64,000 nt of DNA from an uncultured Alphaproteobacteria bacterium (GCA_934203105.1 CAKPYQ010000006.1:1-64000), one strand, 5' to 3'. Positions 15,247 to 24,978 are shown, counted from the stretch's first letter. Made by a program: numbers and translations. The notes: generated from the sequence alone by a model not told the origin.

Positions 15247-16995
15247 ATGAACGTATTTACTATTTTAAAAAACGAAATCAAAGAAACTGTTAAAAATTTG
15301 GCCGAACAAGGCAAAATTAACGCTTTGCCGAATATGGATAAAATTACCGCAGAAGCGCCACGCGATGCATCTCATGGCGATGTGGCAACAAATGTTGCAA
15401 TGGTGTGTGCGGGTCAGCTTGGGTTAAAACCACGTCAGTTTGCTGAATTGATTGCGGCAGAATTGCAAAATTCACCGGCTGTTGACAGTGTGGAAATTGC
15501 CGGTCCCGGTTTCATTAACTTAAAATTATCCAACGGCTTTTGGTATGAACAGCTGTTAACGATTTTGGATAAAAAAGAAAAATACGGCGACTCTGATATG
15601 GGCAAGGGCGAAAAAGTCAATGTTGAGTTTTGCTCGGTCAACCCGACGGGTCCGCTTCATATCGGCCATGTGCGCGGTGCTGTTTTCGGCGATGCTTTGT
15701 CGGCTTTGTTACAAAAGGCCGGTTATGATGTGACGCGCGAATATTACATCAATGATGCCGGTGCGCAAATGGACAAATTGGCGCGTTCGGCATATTTGCG
15801 CTATCGCGAGGCAATGGGCGAAGATATCGGCGAGATTCCGGAAGGCTATTACCCCGGTGAGTATTTAAAGGAAGTCGGTAAAGCAGTTGCTGATAAAGAC
15901 GGGGGCAAATGGATGGACGTTCCCGAAGAAGAGTGTCATTTGTATTTCCGTCAGACGGCGTGTGATATGATGATGGCGCTGATTCGAAAGGATTTGGCGG
16001 GGCTTGGCATTCATTTTGATGTCTTTTCTTCTGAAAAAGCGATTGCCGAATCGGGTGGAATTGAGCGTGCTTTGAAAGTCTTAAATGATGCCGGATTGGT
16101 TTATAAAGGCATACCGGAAAAACCCAAGAGCGCCAAAGCGGCGGAAGATTGGGAACCGCAAGAAATGTTGTTGTTCCGTTCGACGGCTTTTGGTGATGAA
16201 ACGGACAGACCGCTTGCGCGTGCGAATGGAACATATACTTATTTTACGCCGGATATTGCGTATCAATACAACAAGTTCGAACGCGGATTTAAAAAATTGA
16301 TTATGGTATTGGGTGCCGACCATGCGGGCTATGTCAAACGCTTAACGTCGGCCGTAAATGCAGTTACAAGCGGCCAAGCCAGTTTAGATATGTCTTTGGT
16401 TCAAATGGTCAGCTTTTCAAAAGACGGCCAACCGTTTAAAATGTCAAAGCGTGCCGGTACGGTTGTTTTGTTGTCCGATTTGTTGGAAGAAATTGATAAA
16501 GACGTTGTGCGTTTCTTTATGCTGACGCGTAAAAATGACAGCCAGTTGGATTTTGATTTGGTAAAGGTCAAAGAGCAATCCAAAGATAATCCGGTTTTCT
16601 ATGTACAATATGCGCATGCACGGGCGTATTCGGTTTTCCGCCATGCAAAGCAAATGTTCGGGGATAATATCTTGGATAATTTGCGCGATGCCGACTTAAC
16701 GTTGTTAAAGGACGAATCGGAAGTGGCTTTGATCCGTTTGTTGGCGGGCTTTCCGCGTCAAATCGAACTGGCCGCTATGGTCAACGAACCGCACCGGATT
16801 GCGTATTATTTATATGATTTGGCATCAGCTTTCCATGCTTTGTGGAACAAAGGGCGTGATGATGTGCAAATGCGTTTCTTGGACGAAAACAATGTTGAAT
16901 TGTCAAAAGCACGTTTGGCGTTGATCCAAGCAGTGTGCTTTGTGATTGCGTCGGGCTTGTCCGTGTTCGGCGTTCAACCGGTAAAGGAGATGTAA
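15247..16995 (+). CDS. argS: Arginyl-tRNA synthetase
   Basis: 582 residues, class I synthetase. It has the N-terminal Add-1 domain (to about 115), the HIGH motif in NPTGPLHIGHVRGAVFGDAL, and a KMSK signature in PFKMSKRAGTVV. The helical anticodon-binding domain with DALURD-type features is at the C-terminus. The start at 15247 is preceded by AAAGGA at a good distance, and the protein begins MNVFTILKNEI. The SPOR gene follows after one base and then nagZ, a typical alphaproteobacterial arrangement. Confidence 0.97.
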   Translation: MNVFTILKNEIKETVKNLAEQGKINALPNMDKITAEAPRDASHGDVATNVAMVCAGQLGLKPRQFAELIAAELQNSPAVDSVEIAGPGFINLKLSNGFWYEQLLTILDKKEKYGDSDMGKGEKVNVEFCSVNPTGPLHIGHVRGAVFGDALSALLQKAGYDVTREYYINDAGAQMDKLARSAYLRYREAMGEDIGEIPEGYYPGEYLKEVGKAVADKDGGKWMDVPEEECHLYFRQTACDMMMALIRKDLAGLGIHFDVFSSEKAIAESGGIERALKVLNDAGLVYKGIPEKPKSAKAAEDWEPQEMLLFRSTAFGDETDRPLARANGTYTYFTPDIAYQYNKFERGFKKLIMVLGADHAGYVKRLTSAVNAVTSGQASLDMSLVQMVSFSKDGQPFKMSKRAGTVVLLSDLLEEIDKDVVRFFMLTRKNDSQLDFDLVKVKEQSKDNPVFYVQYAHARAYSVFRHAKQMFGDNILDNLRDADLTLLKDESEVALIRLLAGFPRQIELAAMVNEPHRIAYYLYDLASAFHALWNKGRDDVQMRFLDENNVELSKARLALIQAVCFVIASGLSVFGVQPVKEM

Positions 16996-16996
16996 T

Positions 16997-18079
16997 ATGG
17001 AACCGTTTGATGAGAATAAAAAAGTACCTGATTTTTTTGCAACGCGGGCGCAGGTGCGCTCGGACAGCGATGATGAGGACGCGCTGGAAACATCAAAGCA
17101 AGACGATTACTTTGATGATAAAAAGCAACCGGTTTTGGATACGTCAATGGAATCGCCTTTGTCGGACGATGATGACGAAGTGCCGTATGATTTTCGCGCC
17201 GAATATAAAGAGCGAATCGGCAACACTTTTGCCGGCGATTCCGATGATGTTGAAAAAAAGTTTTCATCTGTTCGGTGGAATGCAATCGGTATCGGCATTT
17301 TAATCGGTGTTTTGGTGGCGTTGTTGGTCAGCGTGTTTTTGTTCGGTGGATCGGACGATGAAGATACGATGGATCAACCGATTGTTGTATCGGAAAGTAA
17401 GCGACCTGTTAAAGTGCGGCCGACAAATCCGGGCGGTATGGACATTCCCGACCAAGATAAAACAATATATAAGCGTATGCGTACCGATAAAGTGGATACG
17501 CAAGTTGAACGTTTTGTGATGACGGAAGAAGAGCCTGTCCGTCCGCAGGTGCCGACGCGCGAAGGCGAAGTTTTGGGTACGCCACGCGTCATGCCGGAAA
17601 CGGCCGACGAAATGGAATTGGAAGTCTTATCCGTTCAACAAAAGGCTGTTCAAGTACCGGCGGCAAAGCCTGTCGTAACAGAGGCTAAGCCTGTAAAGAC
17701 GGTATCGGCTGAAAAAGCTGCGCCAAAGGCTGTGGCTGCTCCGGCAAAAGTCGAAACAGTGAAAAAGCCTGTGGCTGTTGCCTCTGCTTCTACGCCTGCC
17801 AAAAAGCAACAAGAAACATCAACGGCGATGACAAAAACTTGGCATGTTCAGTTGATTTCCTTGCCGTCCAAAGCAGGTGCGCAAAAGGCTTGGCCGAAGA
17901 TTTTAAAGGCGCATTCGACTTTATTGTCCGGTTTGCCTCATGACATTGCCGAAGTTCAAATCAAAGGCAAAGGGAAATTTTACCGTTTGCGCGTGGGCGA
18001 TTTTGCAAAACGTCAAGATGCTCAAAACCTGTGCAATAAGTTAAAGGCACGCAAGCAAGATTGTACGTTGACGAAATAA
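16997..18079 (+). CDS. SPOR-domain membrane protein
   Basis: 360 residues: an acidic cytoplasmic region (1-90), one transmembrane helix (about 96-114), a long Pro/Ala/Lys/Val-rich periplasmic linker, and a C-terminal SPOR domain (WHVQLISLPSKAGAQKAWPK to GKGKFYRLRVGDFAKRQDAQ). SPOR domains bind denuded glycan strands at the septum, so a cell-division or peptidoglycan role is likely. It sits between argS and nagZ as in other alphaproteobacteria; its TAA overlaps the nagZ ATG (TAATG). Confidence 0.88.
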   Translation: MEPFDENKKVPDFFATRAQVRSDSDDEDALETSKQDDYFDDKKQPVLDTSMESPLSDDDDEVPYDFRAEYKERIGNTFAGDSDDVEKKFSSVRWNAIGIGILIGVLVALLVSVFLFGGSDDEDTMDQPIVVSESKRPVKVRPTNPGGMDIPDQDKTIYKRMRTDKVDTQVERFVMTEEEPVRPQVPTREGEVLGTPRVMPETADEMELEVLSVQQKAVQVPAAKPVVTEAKPVKTVSAEKAAPKAVAAPAKVETVKKPVAVASASTPAKKQQETSTAMTKTWHVQLISLPSKAGAQKAWPKILKAHSTLLSGLPHDIAEVQIKGKGKFYRLRVGDFAKRQDAQNLCNKLKARKQDCTLTK

Positions 18080-19026
18080 TGACAGATTTACGCGCAGTTA
18101 TTTTCGGGTGTTCAGGGACGGTGTTATCACCGCAAGAGGCCGACTTTTTCCATAAAGTCAATCCGTTGGGGTTTATTTTGTTTGCACGCAACGTCGAAAA
18201 TCCCACACAGTTAAAGCAATTGACAACTGATTTGCGTACCTGTGTCGGTCGAAAAGACGCGCCAATTTTGGTTGATCAGGAAGGCGGACGCGTACAGCGT
18301 TTAAAGTCTCCTTTTTGGGCCGAGTTACCGGCGGCGCAAACTTATGGTGATTTGTACGACGCAGGGAAAACAACGCAAGCGTTAGAGGGGCTTTCGCATC
18401 ATGTGGACGTGTTGGCGCGGACATTGTCGGACGTTGGGATCAACGTTGATTGTTGGCCATGTTTGGACGTTGCAACGGATAATGTCAGTCCGGTTTTGGG
18501 GGACCGCTTATTTTCCAAAAATCCGTCGACTGTGGAGCAACTTGGTTTGCATGCGATCGGTGAAATGTTGGGGCGTGGTTTGATGCCGGTTGTCAAGCAT
18601 TTGCCGGGGTATGGCCGCGCAACTGTTGACCCACATAAAAGCTTACCGATAGTGGACGCCGATTTAAATCTGTTGCAACAGGATTTTTTACCCTTTAAAG
18701 CCGTTCAAATGCCCGTATGGGGAATGACGGCGCATGTGCTTTATCGTACTTTGGACGATCAAAGACCTGCAACCGTTTCGCAAAAAGTCATTGATTTTAT
18801 TCGTATAAATATTGGATTTAACGGTTTTTTGGTGACCGACGATATTTCTATGGGCGCTTTGGGCAATGACGTTGGCCAATCCGCAAAAGATTGTTTAAAG
18901 GCGGGCTGTGATGCGGTGCTTCACTGTAACGGTTTGATGGACGAAATGCATGCTGTGGCGGATGTTGTGCCGGCTATGACGGCACCGGCTTTTGAACGTT
19001 ATCTTCAAGCAAAGGAGTTGTTATAA
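18079..19026 (+). CDS. nagZ: Beta-N-acetylhexosaminidase of muropeptide recycling
   Basis: 315 residues, GH3 family; removes GlcNAc from anhydro-muropeptides. The N-terminus shows LVDQEGGRVQRL; the catalytic loop reads VKHLPGYGRATVDPHKSLP, keeping the D-x-H pair that holds the acid/base His. The nucleophile Asp is in GFLVTDDISMGAL, and LKAGCDAVLHCNG follows. KHLPGYG replaces the more common KHIPGHG, a small change. The ATG at 18079 overlaps the preceding stop. In related genomes scpA-scpB follow; here a site-2 protease does. Confidence 0.93.
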   Translation: MTDLRAVIFGCSGTVLSPQEADFFHKVNPLGFILFARNVENPTQLKQLTTDLRTCVGRKDAPILVDQEGGRVQRLKSPFWAELPAAQTYGDLYDAGKTTQALEGLSHHVDVLARTLSDVGINVDCWPCLDVATDNVSPVLGDRLFSKNPSTVEQLGLHAIGEMLGRGLMPVVKHLPGYGRATVDPHKSLPIVDADLNLLQQDFLPFKAVQMPVWGMTAHVLYRTLDDQRPATVSQKVIDFIRINIGFNGFLVTDDISMGALGNDVGQSAKDCLKAGCDAVLHCNGLMDEMHAVADVVPAMTAPAFERYLQAKELL

Positions 19027-19027
19027 A

Positions 19028-19693
19028 ATGACGCAGTCTTTATGGGATCTTTCGACATTTGTCATTCCGCTGTTTTTAGCAATTATTTTGCACGAAATAG
19101 CGCATGGTGTGGCGGCGTATAAGTTGGGCGATTCGACAGCCAAAAGTTTGGGACGATTAACGTTAAACCCAATCCCGCACATTGACCCGATCGGCTCTAT
19201 TTTGGTGCCGGCCGCTTTGTTTTTATCAAACGCCGGCGTGATGTTCGGCTGGGCAAAGCCTGTGCCGGTTAATTTTGATGCGTTGCGTGATCGCAAAAAA
19301 GATATGGGCTTGGTTGCGTTAGCAGGACCTTTATTGAACTTTTTATTGGCGCTTTTGACGGGGGCGTTGATTGTCTTTTTATCGAAAACGTTAACGGGCA
19401 AACCCGGCATAGCGGGACAATGGTTTTTGCAAAGTTTGATGGCTTTCTTTTCGGTGAATTTAGCTCTGTGCGCTTTTAATTTGTTGCCGATTTTACCGCT
19501 TGATGGCGGGCGTATTTTGGTGTCCGTGTTACCAAAGCGGTTGTCGGAAGAATACGCCGCGACCGAACGCTATGGATTTTTTGTGTTAATGGGATTGTTG
19601 TTTTTGTTGCCGACATTCGGGATCGATTTTATTCGTTCCTATATGGCGTGGATGGTGACGGGCTTAATGGAAATTATAACGTTTATTTTATAG
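19028..19693 (+). CDS. Site-2 protease family (M50) zinc metalloprotease
   Basis: 221 residues with about five hydrophobic segments. The zinc motif HEIAHG is in the first helix (about 21-26) and the partner motif NLLPILPLDGGRI is near 150-165; there is no PDZ domain. This is the short, RseP-unrelated class of M50 proteins, of unassigned substrate. AAGGAG precedes the ATG at 19028, one base after the nagZ stop, so it is co-transcribed with the cell-wall genes. Confidence 0.9.
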   Translation: MTQSLWDLSTFVIPLFLAIILHEIAHGVAAYKLGDSTAKSLGRLTLNPIPHIDPIGSILVPAALFLSNAGVMFGWAKPVPVNFDALRDRKKDMGLVALAGPLLNFLLALLTGALIVFLSKTLTGKPGIAGQWFLQSLMAFFSVNLALCAFNLLPILPLDGGRILVSVLPKRLSEEYAATERYGFFVLMGLLFLLPTFGIDFIRSYMAWMVTGLMEIITFIL

Positions 19694-19704
19694 GAGATAA
19701 AAAA

Positions 19705-19944
19705 ATGGCTTATTCAGAACTTATTTTAATTGCGTTGATTTTGTTGATTGTTTTTGCGGGGGCGCAGGTGCAAAAATTGGTGCATTTGTTGCGCGGGAAA
19801 AATAAGGAAGTCGCGCCTCAACCGCAACCGTTGAAAACGCTGATCAGCGCTGCTGATACACCGGTAAAGCCCAAAAAAGTACCGGTTAAAAAAGTGGCAC
19901 ATAAAAAAATGACCGCCAAAAAGTCGGTTAAGCGAAAAAAATAA
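19705..19944 (+). CDS. Small single-helix membrane protein with a basic tail, possibly TatA-like
   Basis: 79 residues: a hydrophobic helix at residues 4-18 (ELILIALILLIVFAG), a short amphipathic stretch (AQVQKLVHLLRGK) and a Lys/Pro-rich tail with many VKK/KKS units. GGAG lies close before the ATG. TatA has a comparable short helix followed by FG and an amphipathic helix, and tatA often lies after nagZ-scpAB in alphaproteobacteria. The FG-x-x-KLP hinge is not well kept, so this is only a possibility. A terminator follows at once. Confidence 0.6.
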   Translation: MAYSELILIALILLIVFAGAQVQKLVHLLRGKNKEVAPQPQPLKTLISAADTPVKPKKVPVKKVAHKKMTAKKSVKRKK

Positions 19945-19952
19945 TTTTTTTT

Positions 19953-19989
19953 AAAAAAGCGCTCTTTTGTTAATAAGGGGCGCTTTTTT
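19953..19989. terminator. Bidirectional Rho-independent terminator
   Basis: AAAAAAGCGC (19953-19962) and GCGCTTTTTT (19980-19989) pair perfectly around a 17-nt loop. It can stop both the argS-nagZ transcript and the minus-strand gene ending at 20044. Confidence 0.8.
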
Positions 19990-20043
19990 GTTTGCCAAAA
20001 TAAACATTGAGTGCGATGAGCCTCTAAAAGCACTATAAAAAAA

Positions 20044-21006
20044 CTATTCGCGTGTTTTTGTAAAATCGAATAAGTCCGGTGTATAATATTGTCCTGATAC
20101 TTTTTGGGGCGCCGTTTTGGGGTTTGTTTGTGTGGCCACACCGTTATTTATAAAGGAAAATAAATCCGTTTCTTTTTCATTGGGTTTCACCGTTACCGTA
20201 CTTTGGTTGTTTTTTTCATTGATTGATTTTTCAAAAACCTGAGCCGATAAAGAATACAAATTTGCATTTAAAAATGCCGTTGCCATATTTTTGCCGTCAA
20301 AGTCTTCGAATGCAGTGTCGGCTTCAAAATAAAAATTGTTTGTTAATTTTGTCGGAACGGATATCGGGGTTTTGCTGTCGTCATGGGTTCTTAAAAAGTA
20401 TAAAAAGGGCGTCGTTTTTAATCTGTTCCCATTTATGTTTAATGAAAAAATCTGATGCGGGTCGATATGACATTCTTTCATCAGCTTTGTTGCTGTGTCA
20501 TTGCCTGTGCCAAAAGCATTTTCTTTAGCGCTGTATAACATCAAAAGCGCCGCTTTTTGTCTTTCGGACTTGGCATAGCTTATTTCTTCATCATCATTGT
20601 CGTATGACGCGCCGTTAATGCGCGCTTCCGTGTCCAAATAAATTTCTTTGGCTTTGGCGTCCGATTCGTCTTCGGCATTGATGAAACAAACGGCTAAATC
20701 GGTGGCTTTAAACTCCAAAGCAAAGGTTGCTAAATCTTGCTTGACGCCGTTGATGGTTTGATAATATTCGTTTAAAGATGCTTCTTTTAAAAATAAAGTT
20801 TTTGCTTCGTTTTTTAAGATTTCTTTTTTGGCGCCGTTGCTGTCGGCATAGTCGGCAATTAAACTGGTCAATCGATAAAAAGAGCTCTGTTTTTCCGGCG
20901 ATGCTTTTGATATATCGTGTGCAGTTTGGAAATAATCCTCTCTTAATTCCTTGGTGAATTGTTCCATTAACTGTGGGCGTTTTTGGGCGGTTTGAGAGTA
21001 AAACAT
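20044..21006 (-). CDS. Uncharacterised cytoplasmic protein
   Basis: 320 residues with no signal peptide or membrane segment. It is predicted helical and rich in Lys, Asp, Glu and Asn, with a low-complexity C-terminal 60 residues ending in YYTPDLFDFTKTRE. I recognise no domain. The ATG at 21006 is chosen because GGAGGAG lies 5 nt before it; an upstream in-frame TTG is formed by the same Shine-Dalgarno bases. A good promoter (21040-21068) drives it as a single-gene unit. Confidence 0.75.
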   Translation of the reverse strand: MFYSQTAQKRPQLMEQFTKELREDYFQTAHDISKASPEKQSSFYRLTSLIADYADSNGAKKEILKNEAKTLFLKEASLNEYYQTINGVKQDLATFALEFKATDLAVCFINAEDESDAKAKEIYLDTEARINGASYDNDDEEISYAKSERQKAALLMLYSAKENAFGTGNDTATKLMKECHIDPHQIFSLNINGNRLKTTPFLYFLRTHDDSKTPISVPTKLTNNFYFEADTAFEDFDGKNMATAFLNANLYSLSAQVFEKSINEKNNQSTVTVKPNEKETDLFSFINNGVATQTNPKTAPQKVSGQYYTPDLFDFTKTRE

Positions 21007-21039
21007 CGGCTCCTCCAATCTTTATCTTTATATCTTTTC

Positions 21040-21068
21040 AGCATAGCATTGAATGCTTCAAATGTCAA
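21040..21068 (-). promoter_or_regulatory. Promoter for the uncharacterised gene at 20044-21006
   Basis: Minus strand TTGACA (21063-21068), 17 nt, TATGCT (21040-21045), about 34 nt before the ATG. Confidence 0.7.
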
Positions 21069-21151
21069 GAAGCGATTTTTTTTAAAAAAACAGTTTTCAA
21101 TTTTATTTTTTTCTGTTAAAATTATGTGAAATAAAAAAAGGCAGGTTATAA

Positions 21152-23632
21152 GTGGCAAAAAAAATAGACGAAGTTTCAAATGCGGTTGTCATTATTGACG
21201 GGAACGGATTTATCATCAGGATCAATTCCGTTGCAACGCGTTTATTCGGGTATGGCGAAAAGGAATTGGAAGGTCAGCCTGTTTCGGTTATTTTGCCGTC
21301 ATCGTCCTCTTGGGATAAAGAAAAGGGCGGTTTGATTTTCGAGCTGTTGGAAGGTCAGGTAGAACAGCTTTATAAACAAGGCGTTAAGAAAGACGGAACG
21401 CGCTTTGTAGTGGATATTTTTTTAGTTCCTTTTCATAAAGACGGCGTTCAATATTATGACTGCATTGTCAAAGACGATTCGTCGCGTTTTTTCCACGAAC
21501 GTTTGGAAAGCTTATCTAATGTGATTTTGCGGCGCGTTTTAATCGGCGAAACGTTGGATCAATTTGCTGGCTTTATCGCCGGACAATTAAGCATTATGTT
21601 CGGTTCTCCGTTGATTTGGATCGGCAAGGTCGATAAAGAAGAAGCCGGCGTCCAAGTGATGGCCAGCGCCGGTGAATTGTCTGATATGGTCAGTTTGAAT
21701 ACGCTTTATACCGGCGTTGATCAACCGGTGCATCCGGCTGTTCGGGCGGCCGAAAGAATGGAAATTTGCTATGACGACGTTAAGGACGAAGAAGGCAATG
21801 ATTATCGTCTAATGTCCTTTCCTTTCCTGTCGAAAAAAGACGTGCTGGGTGTTTTGACGGTATTGGCTCCGATATCGCAATTTGGGCATTTGACATTAAA
21901 TCGTTTGGAAAATGTGGCGTTGCGTTTGGGGATGATTTTGCAAATCGCCGATGATCAAACTTTTTTGCGTTTGCTGGGAACTGCAATTTCAACCGCGATG
22001 AATTCGGTGATGATTACCGATGAAACCGGACGCATTATTTGGACAAACGAAGCATTTACAAAATTGTCCGGTTATACTTTGCCGGATGTTCAAGGTCAAA
22101 CGCCGGACGTTTTATGTTCCGGATTGCATTCACCGGCTTTTTATAAGGAATTGTGGGATACGGTTTTATCCGGCAAGCCTTGGCGCGGAGAAATCATCAA
22201 CCGTTGTAAAGATGGTTCTTTGTTTACCAGCGATGAAATGATTACGCCGATTGTGGGGCAAGACGGAAAGATTACGCATTTTGTGGTCATCAATGACGAT
22301 CTGACGGCGCGTAAAAATGCCGAAGGTCGTATTTTGCATTTGTCGAATTATGACCAATTGACCGATTTGCCAAACCGGTCCTTGTTCCACGAAAAATTAC
22401 GTCAAGCGTTGGAAAAAAAGCCCGCTTTCAATGGAATTACGGCTGTTTTATTGTTGGATATCAGCGCGTTTAACCGCTTTAATGATACAATGGGACATGA
22501 CGTTGGCGATACGATTTTAAAAGTGGTTGCGGACAGATTGGTTTCTTGTGTTTCTTCAAAAGATTTGGTTGCGCGCATAGAAGGTGATGAGTTTGGCATT
22601 ATTTTGCGTGGGATTAACTCTTTGGATGAAGTGAATAATCGCGCTCACCAAATGATTCGCCGAATTGAAGAAACAATTACGGTCAATGATACGGATATTT
22701 GTTTAGGTTCTTGCGTTGGTATTGCATTGGCGCCGAATGACGCTGATACGGCCGAAAAATTATTGAATTACGCAGATATGGCGTTGTTTAAAGCAAAAGC
22801 GGCCGGATCTAATACTTACTTTTTCTTTTCGCAAGAAATGAACCAAGAAATGGAAGAACGTTTGATTTTGGAACGCGATATGCGTCGCGCGATTGCAGAT
22901 CGGCAATTTTTCTTGGATTATCAACCGCAGACAGATTTGAAGACGGGAAAAGTAACGGGTTTTGAAGCTTTGGTGCGTTGGCGTCACCCGCAAAAAGGTT
23001 TGATTTTACCGACATTATTTATTTCGGTTGCCGAAGATACGGGGCTGATTACTCCGCTTTGCGAATATGTAATGGAAACGGCTTTTGATCAGATTAAAAA
23101 GTGGAACAGATTGGGTTTAGGTTCGATGACGATGGCGGTCAATTTGTCGGCGGCGCAATTCCAAGACAAAAACTTACTGTCGACGATACAAAAGCTGATC
23201 AAAAAAAAGAAAATCCCGCCTTCATTTTTGGAAGTGGAAATTACCGAATCTTTGTTGATGAAAGATACGCCAAAAGCCGGAGAAATTTTGACGCACTTGT
23301 CGGATTTGGGTGTGCGCATTTCAATTGATGATTTCGGAACGGGCTATTCATCATTGTCATATTTACATAAGTTTTCCGTTGATAAATTAAAGGTTGATAA
23401 ATCCTTTGTGCGTGATTTGGAAAACAACCGCGAAAATGCGGAAATTATCAAAGCGATTGTCAGTTTAGGTCATGCTTTGGGTTTGGACGTGATTGCGGAA
23501 GGCTGCGAAAATGAAGAGCAATTGGAAATGTTAAAAAGCTTGGGCTGTGATTTGGTGCAAGGCTTTTACATTGCGCGTCCTCTGCCGGCCGACAAAGCGG
23601 AAGAGTTTATTAAGAAAATTAATTCAAAGTAA
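21152..23632 (+). CDS. PAS-PAS-GGDEF-EAL cyclic-di-GMP signalling protein
   Basis: 826 residues, cytoplasmic. PAS 1 covers about 5-110; a GAF-like region about 120-270; PAS 2 about 275-395. The GGDEF domain (about 405-565) has LTDLPNR, MGHDVG and the active-site loop RIEGDEFG, that is EGDEF. The EAL domain (about 575-820) has FEALVRWRHP, NLSAAQF, EITESLL, DDFGTGYSSLSYL, KVDKSFVRDL, EGCENEEQL and GFYIARP. All EAL metal ligands I can place are present, so phosphodiesterase activity is likely; the cyclase half is also plausible. The start is GTG with an AGG-containing site upstream. The stop is one base from that of the opposing GGDEF gene. Confidence 0.93.
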   Translation: MAKKIDEVSNAVVIIDGNGFIIRINSVATRLFGYGEKELEGQPVSVILPSSSSWDKEKGGLIFELLEGQVEQLYKQGVKKDGTRFVVDIFLVPFHKDGVQYYDCIVKDDSSRFFHERLESLSNVILRRVLIGETLDQFAGFIAGQLSIMFGSPLIWIGKVDKEEAGVQVMASAGELSDMVSLNTLYTGVDQPVHPAVRAAERMEICYDDVKDEEGNDYRLMSFPFLSKKDVLGVLTVLAPISQFGHLTLNRLENVALRLGMILQIADDQTFLRLLGTAISTAMNSVMITDETGRIIWTNEAFTKLSGYTLPDVQGQTPDVLCSGLHSPAFYKELWDTVLSGKPWRGEIINRCKDGSLFTSDEMITPIVGQDGKITHFVVINDDLTARKNAEGRILHLSNYDQLTDLPNRSLFHEKLRQALEKKPAFNGITAVLLLDISAFNRFNDTMGHDVGDTILKVVADRLVSCVSSKDLVARIEGDEFGIILRGINSLDEVNNRAHQMIRRIEETITVNDTDICLGSCVGIALAPNDADTAEKLLNYADMALFKAKAAGSNTYFFFSQEMNQEMEERLILERDMRRAIADRQFFLDYQPQTDLKTGKVTGFEALVRWRHPQKGLILPTLFISVAEDTGLITPLCEYVMETAFDQIKKWNRLGLGSMTMAVNLSAAQFQDKNLLSTIQKLIKKKKIPPSFLEVEITESLLMKDTPKAGEILTHLSDLGVRISIDDFGTGYSSLSYLHKFSVDKLKVDKSFVRDLENNRENAEIIKAIVSLGHALGLDVIAEGCENEEQLEMLKSLGCDLVQGFYIARPLPADKAEEFIKKINSK

Positions 23633-23633
23633 A

Positions 23634-24896
23634 TTAAAACAATTCGAAAAAGCGGCCGTTTCTGTTGTAAACAGTTTTGTTTCGTCCTGTTTGTTTGGCT
23701 TTGTATAAAGCTTGATCGGCGATGTTGATCACTTCGTCATAGCTTTGCGTTGCCATTTTTTGTGCGACGCCGACGCTTAACGTGATGTGAATCGATGCTA
23801 AATACGGTTGTTTATTGGTGCTGCCGGCGGCTTTTTTGCGCAAGAAAAAGTCCGAATTCGAAACCAAAACGCGGGTTGTTTCCATCGAATCCAATACTTC
23901 ATCCAAACTTTTGTGAGCAAACAGTAAAACAAATTCTTCTCCGCCATAGCGGTATAATGTGCCAAAAGCCGAATGTTGCGATAACGTCGCTGAAATCATA
24001 CGCAATGCCTGATCTCCGACTTCGTGGCCGTACGAATCGTTTAATCGTTTGAAAAAGTCAATGTCAATCATTGCCAAAGTATAATCTTCATTTTCCAATT
24101 CTTTTAATCTGGTCATTAACGCGCGCCGGCCGGGTATGTTGGTCAGCTCGTCCAAAAATGCCATTTTATGCGAAACTTGCAACATACTGAATAAAACAAC
24201 GGTAACGCCGCCGACAAAGCATAAATGAAAAAATAACGGAAAATGGATGAAATAAAATGAAAGAAAAGTAACAATAAATAATGTGATTAAAGATGTTTGC
24301 AGTTGCTCGATTCGATTCGGCTTGCGATGAATGATTAAAAATAAACAAATCAGAAAGACTAAAATGCTGCTTAACGGGAAAGAAGACGACAAGCCGAATG
24401 AAAAGCGCAAAAAAGCATTGATTTTTGTTTCAAACATAAACAAAACCGCCGGTCCGAATAAAAACGGGATAAAATAGGTAAAAAAGTAAATGGTGCAGAT
24501 TTCACCCAACAAAATAAACAGCTTTTTGAAAAAAGAATAGCTAAACGAATCGTTAGCGCTGATTTGAAACAATAAATAAACATTGATGGGATAAAGCAAG
24601 CATATTAGCGGGTATGCGACTAAATTAAAATAGGCATTGATTTCGGGTTTGTCAAAAAGGTGGAAATATCCCAAAAACGAATACGTCAGTAAAGTCAGAA
24701 AAAGCAAGAAAAACAGTTCGTCTTGGCGAAACCAAATGCTTAAAAAGAACGACATTCCAAGGCCCAAGAACAACGATGTCATAATCACCGTTTGATAGGT
24801 TTGATCGTCCAAAATACAGGAAAGCCCCCAAAAACCCAGCAACGTAATTGCCAGGTAAAGTAAGCAATATAGAAAAGATAAAAGATAATTTTTCAT
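23634..24896 (-). CDS. Membrane-bound GGDEF diguanylate cyclase
   Basis: 420 residues with about eight transmembrane helices (residues 1-245), then a GGDEF domain: DELTNIPGRRALM, IDIDFFKRLNDSYGHEVGD and YRYGGEEFVLLF with intact GGEEF, ending DQALYKAKQTGRN. No inhibitory RxxD precedes the active loop that I can see. The ATG at 24896 is preferred over one at 24920, because a TATAAT at 24922-24927 would place the transcript start at or after the upstream ATG. The opposing partner carries an EAL domain, so synthesis and breakdown of c-di-GMP are encoded side by side. Confidence 0.9.
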   Translation of the reverse strand: MKNYLLSFLYCLLYLAITLLGFWGLSCILDDQTYQTVIMTSLFLGLGMSFFLSIWFRQDELFFLLFLTLLTYSFLGYFHLFDKPEINAYFNLVAYPLICLLYPINVYLLFQISANDSFSYSFFKKLFILLGEICTIYFFTYFIPFLFGPAVLFMFETKINAFLRFSFGLSSSFPLSSILVFLICLFLIIHRKPNRIEQLQTSLITLFIVTFLSFYFIHFPLFFHLCFVGGVTVVLFSMLQVSHKMAFLDELTNIPGRRALMTRLKELENEDYTLAMIDIDFFKRLNDSYGHEVGDQALRMISATLSQHSAFGTLYRYGGEEFVLLFAHKSLDEVLDSMETTRVLVSNSDFFLRKKAAGSTNKQPYLASIHITLSVGVAQKMATQSYDEVINIADQALYKAKQTGRNKTVYNRNGRFFELF

Positions 24897-24978
24897 TTTT
24901 TTCTTTCTTTTTCCTTGCATATATTATAACATAGAAAAGCAAAATAGTTAAGCAAAAAATGAAGTAAAAGTAATAAAA

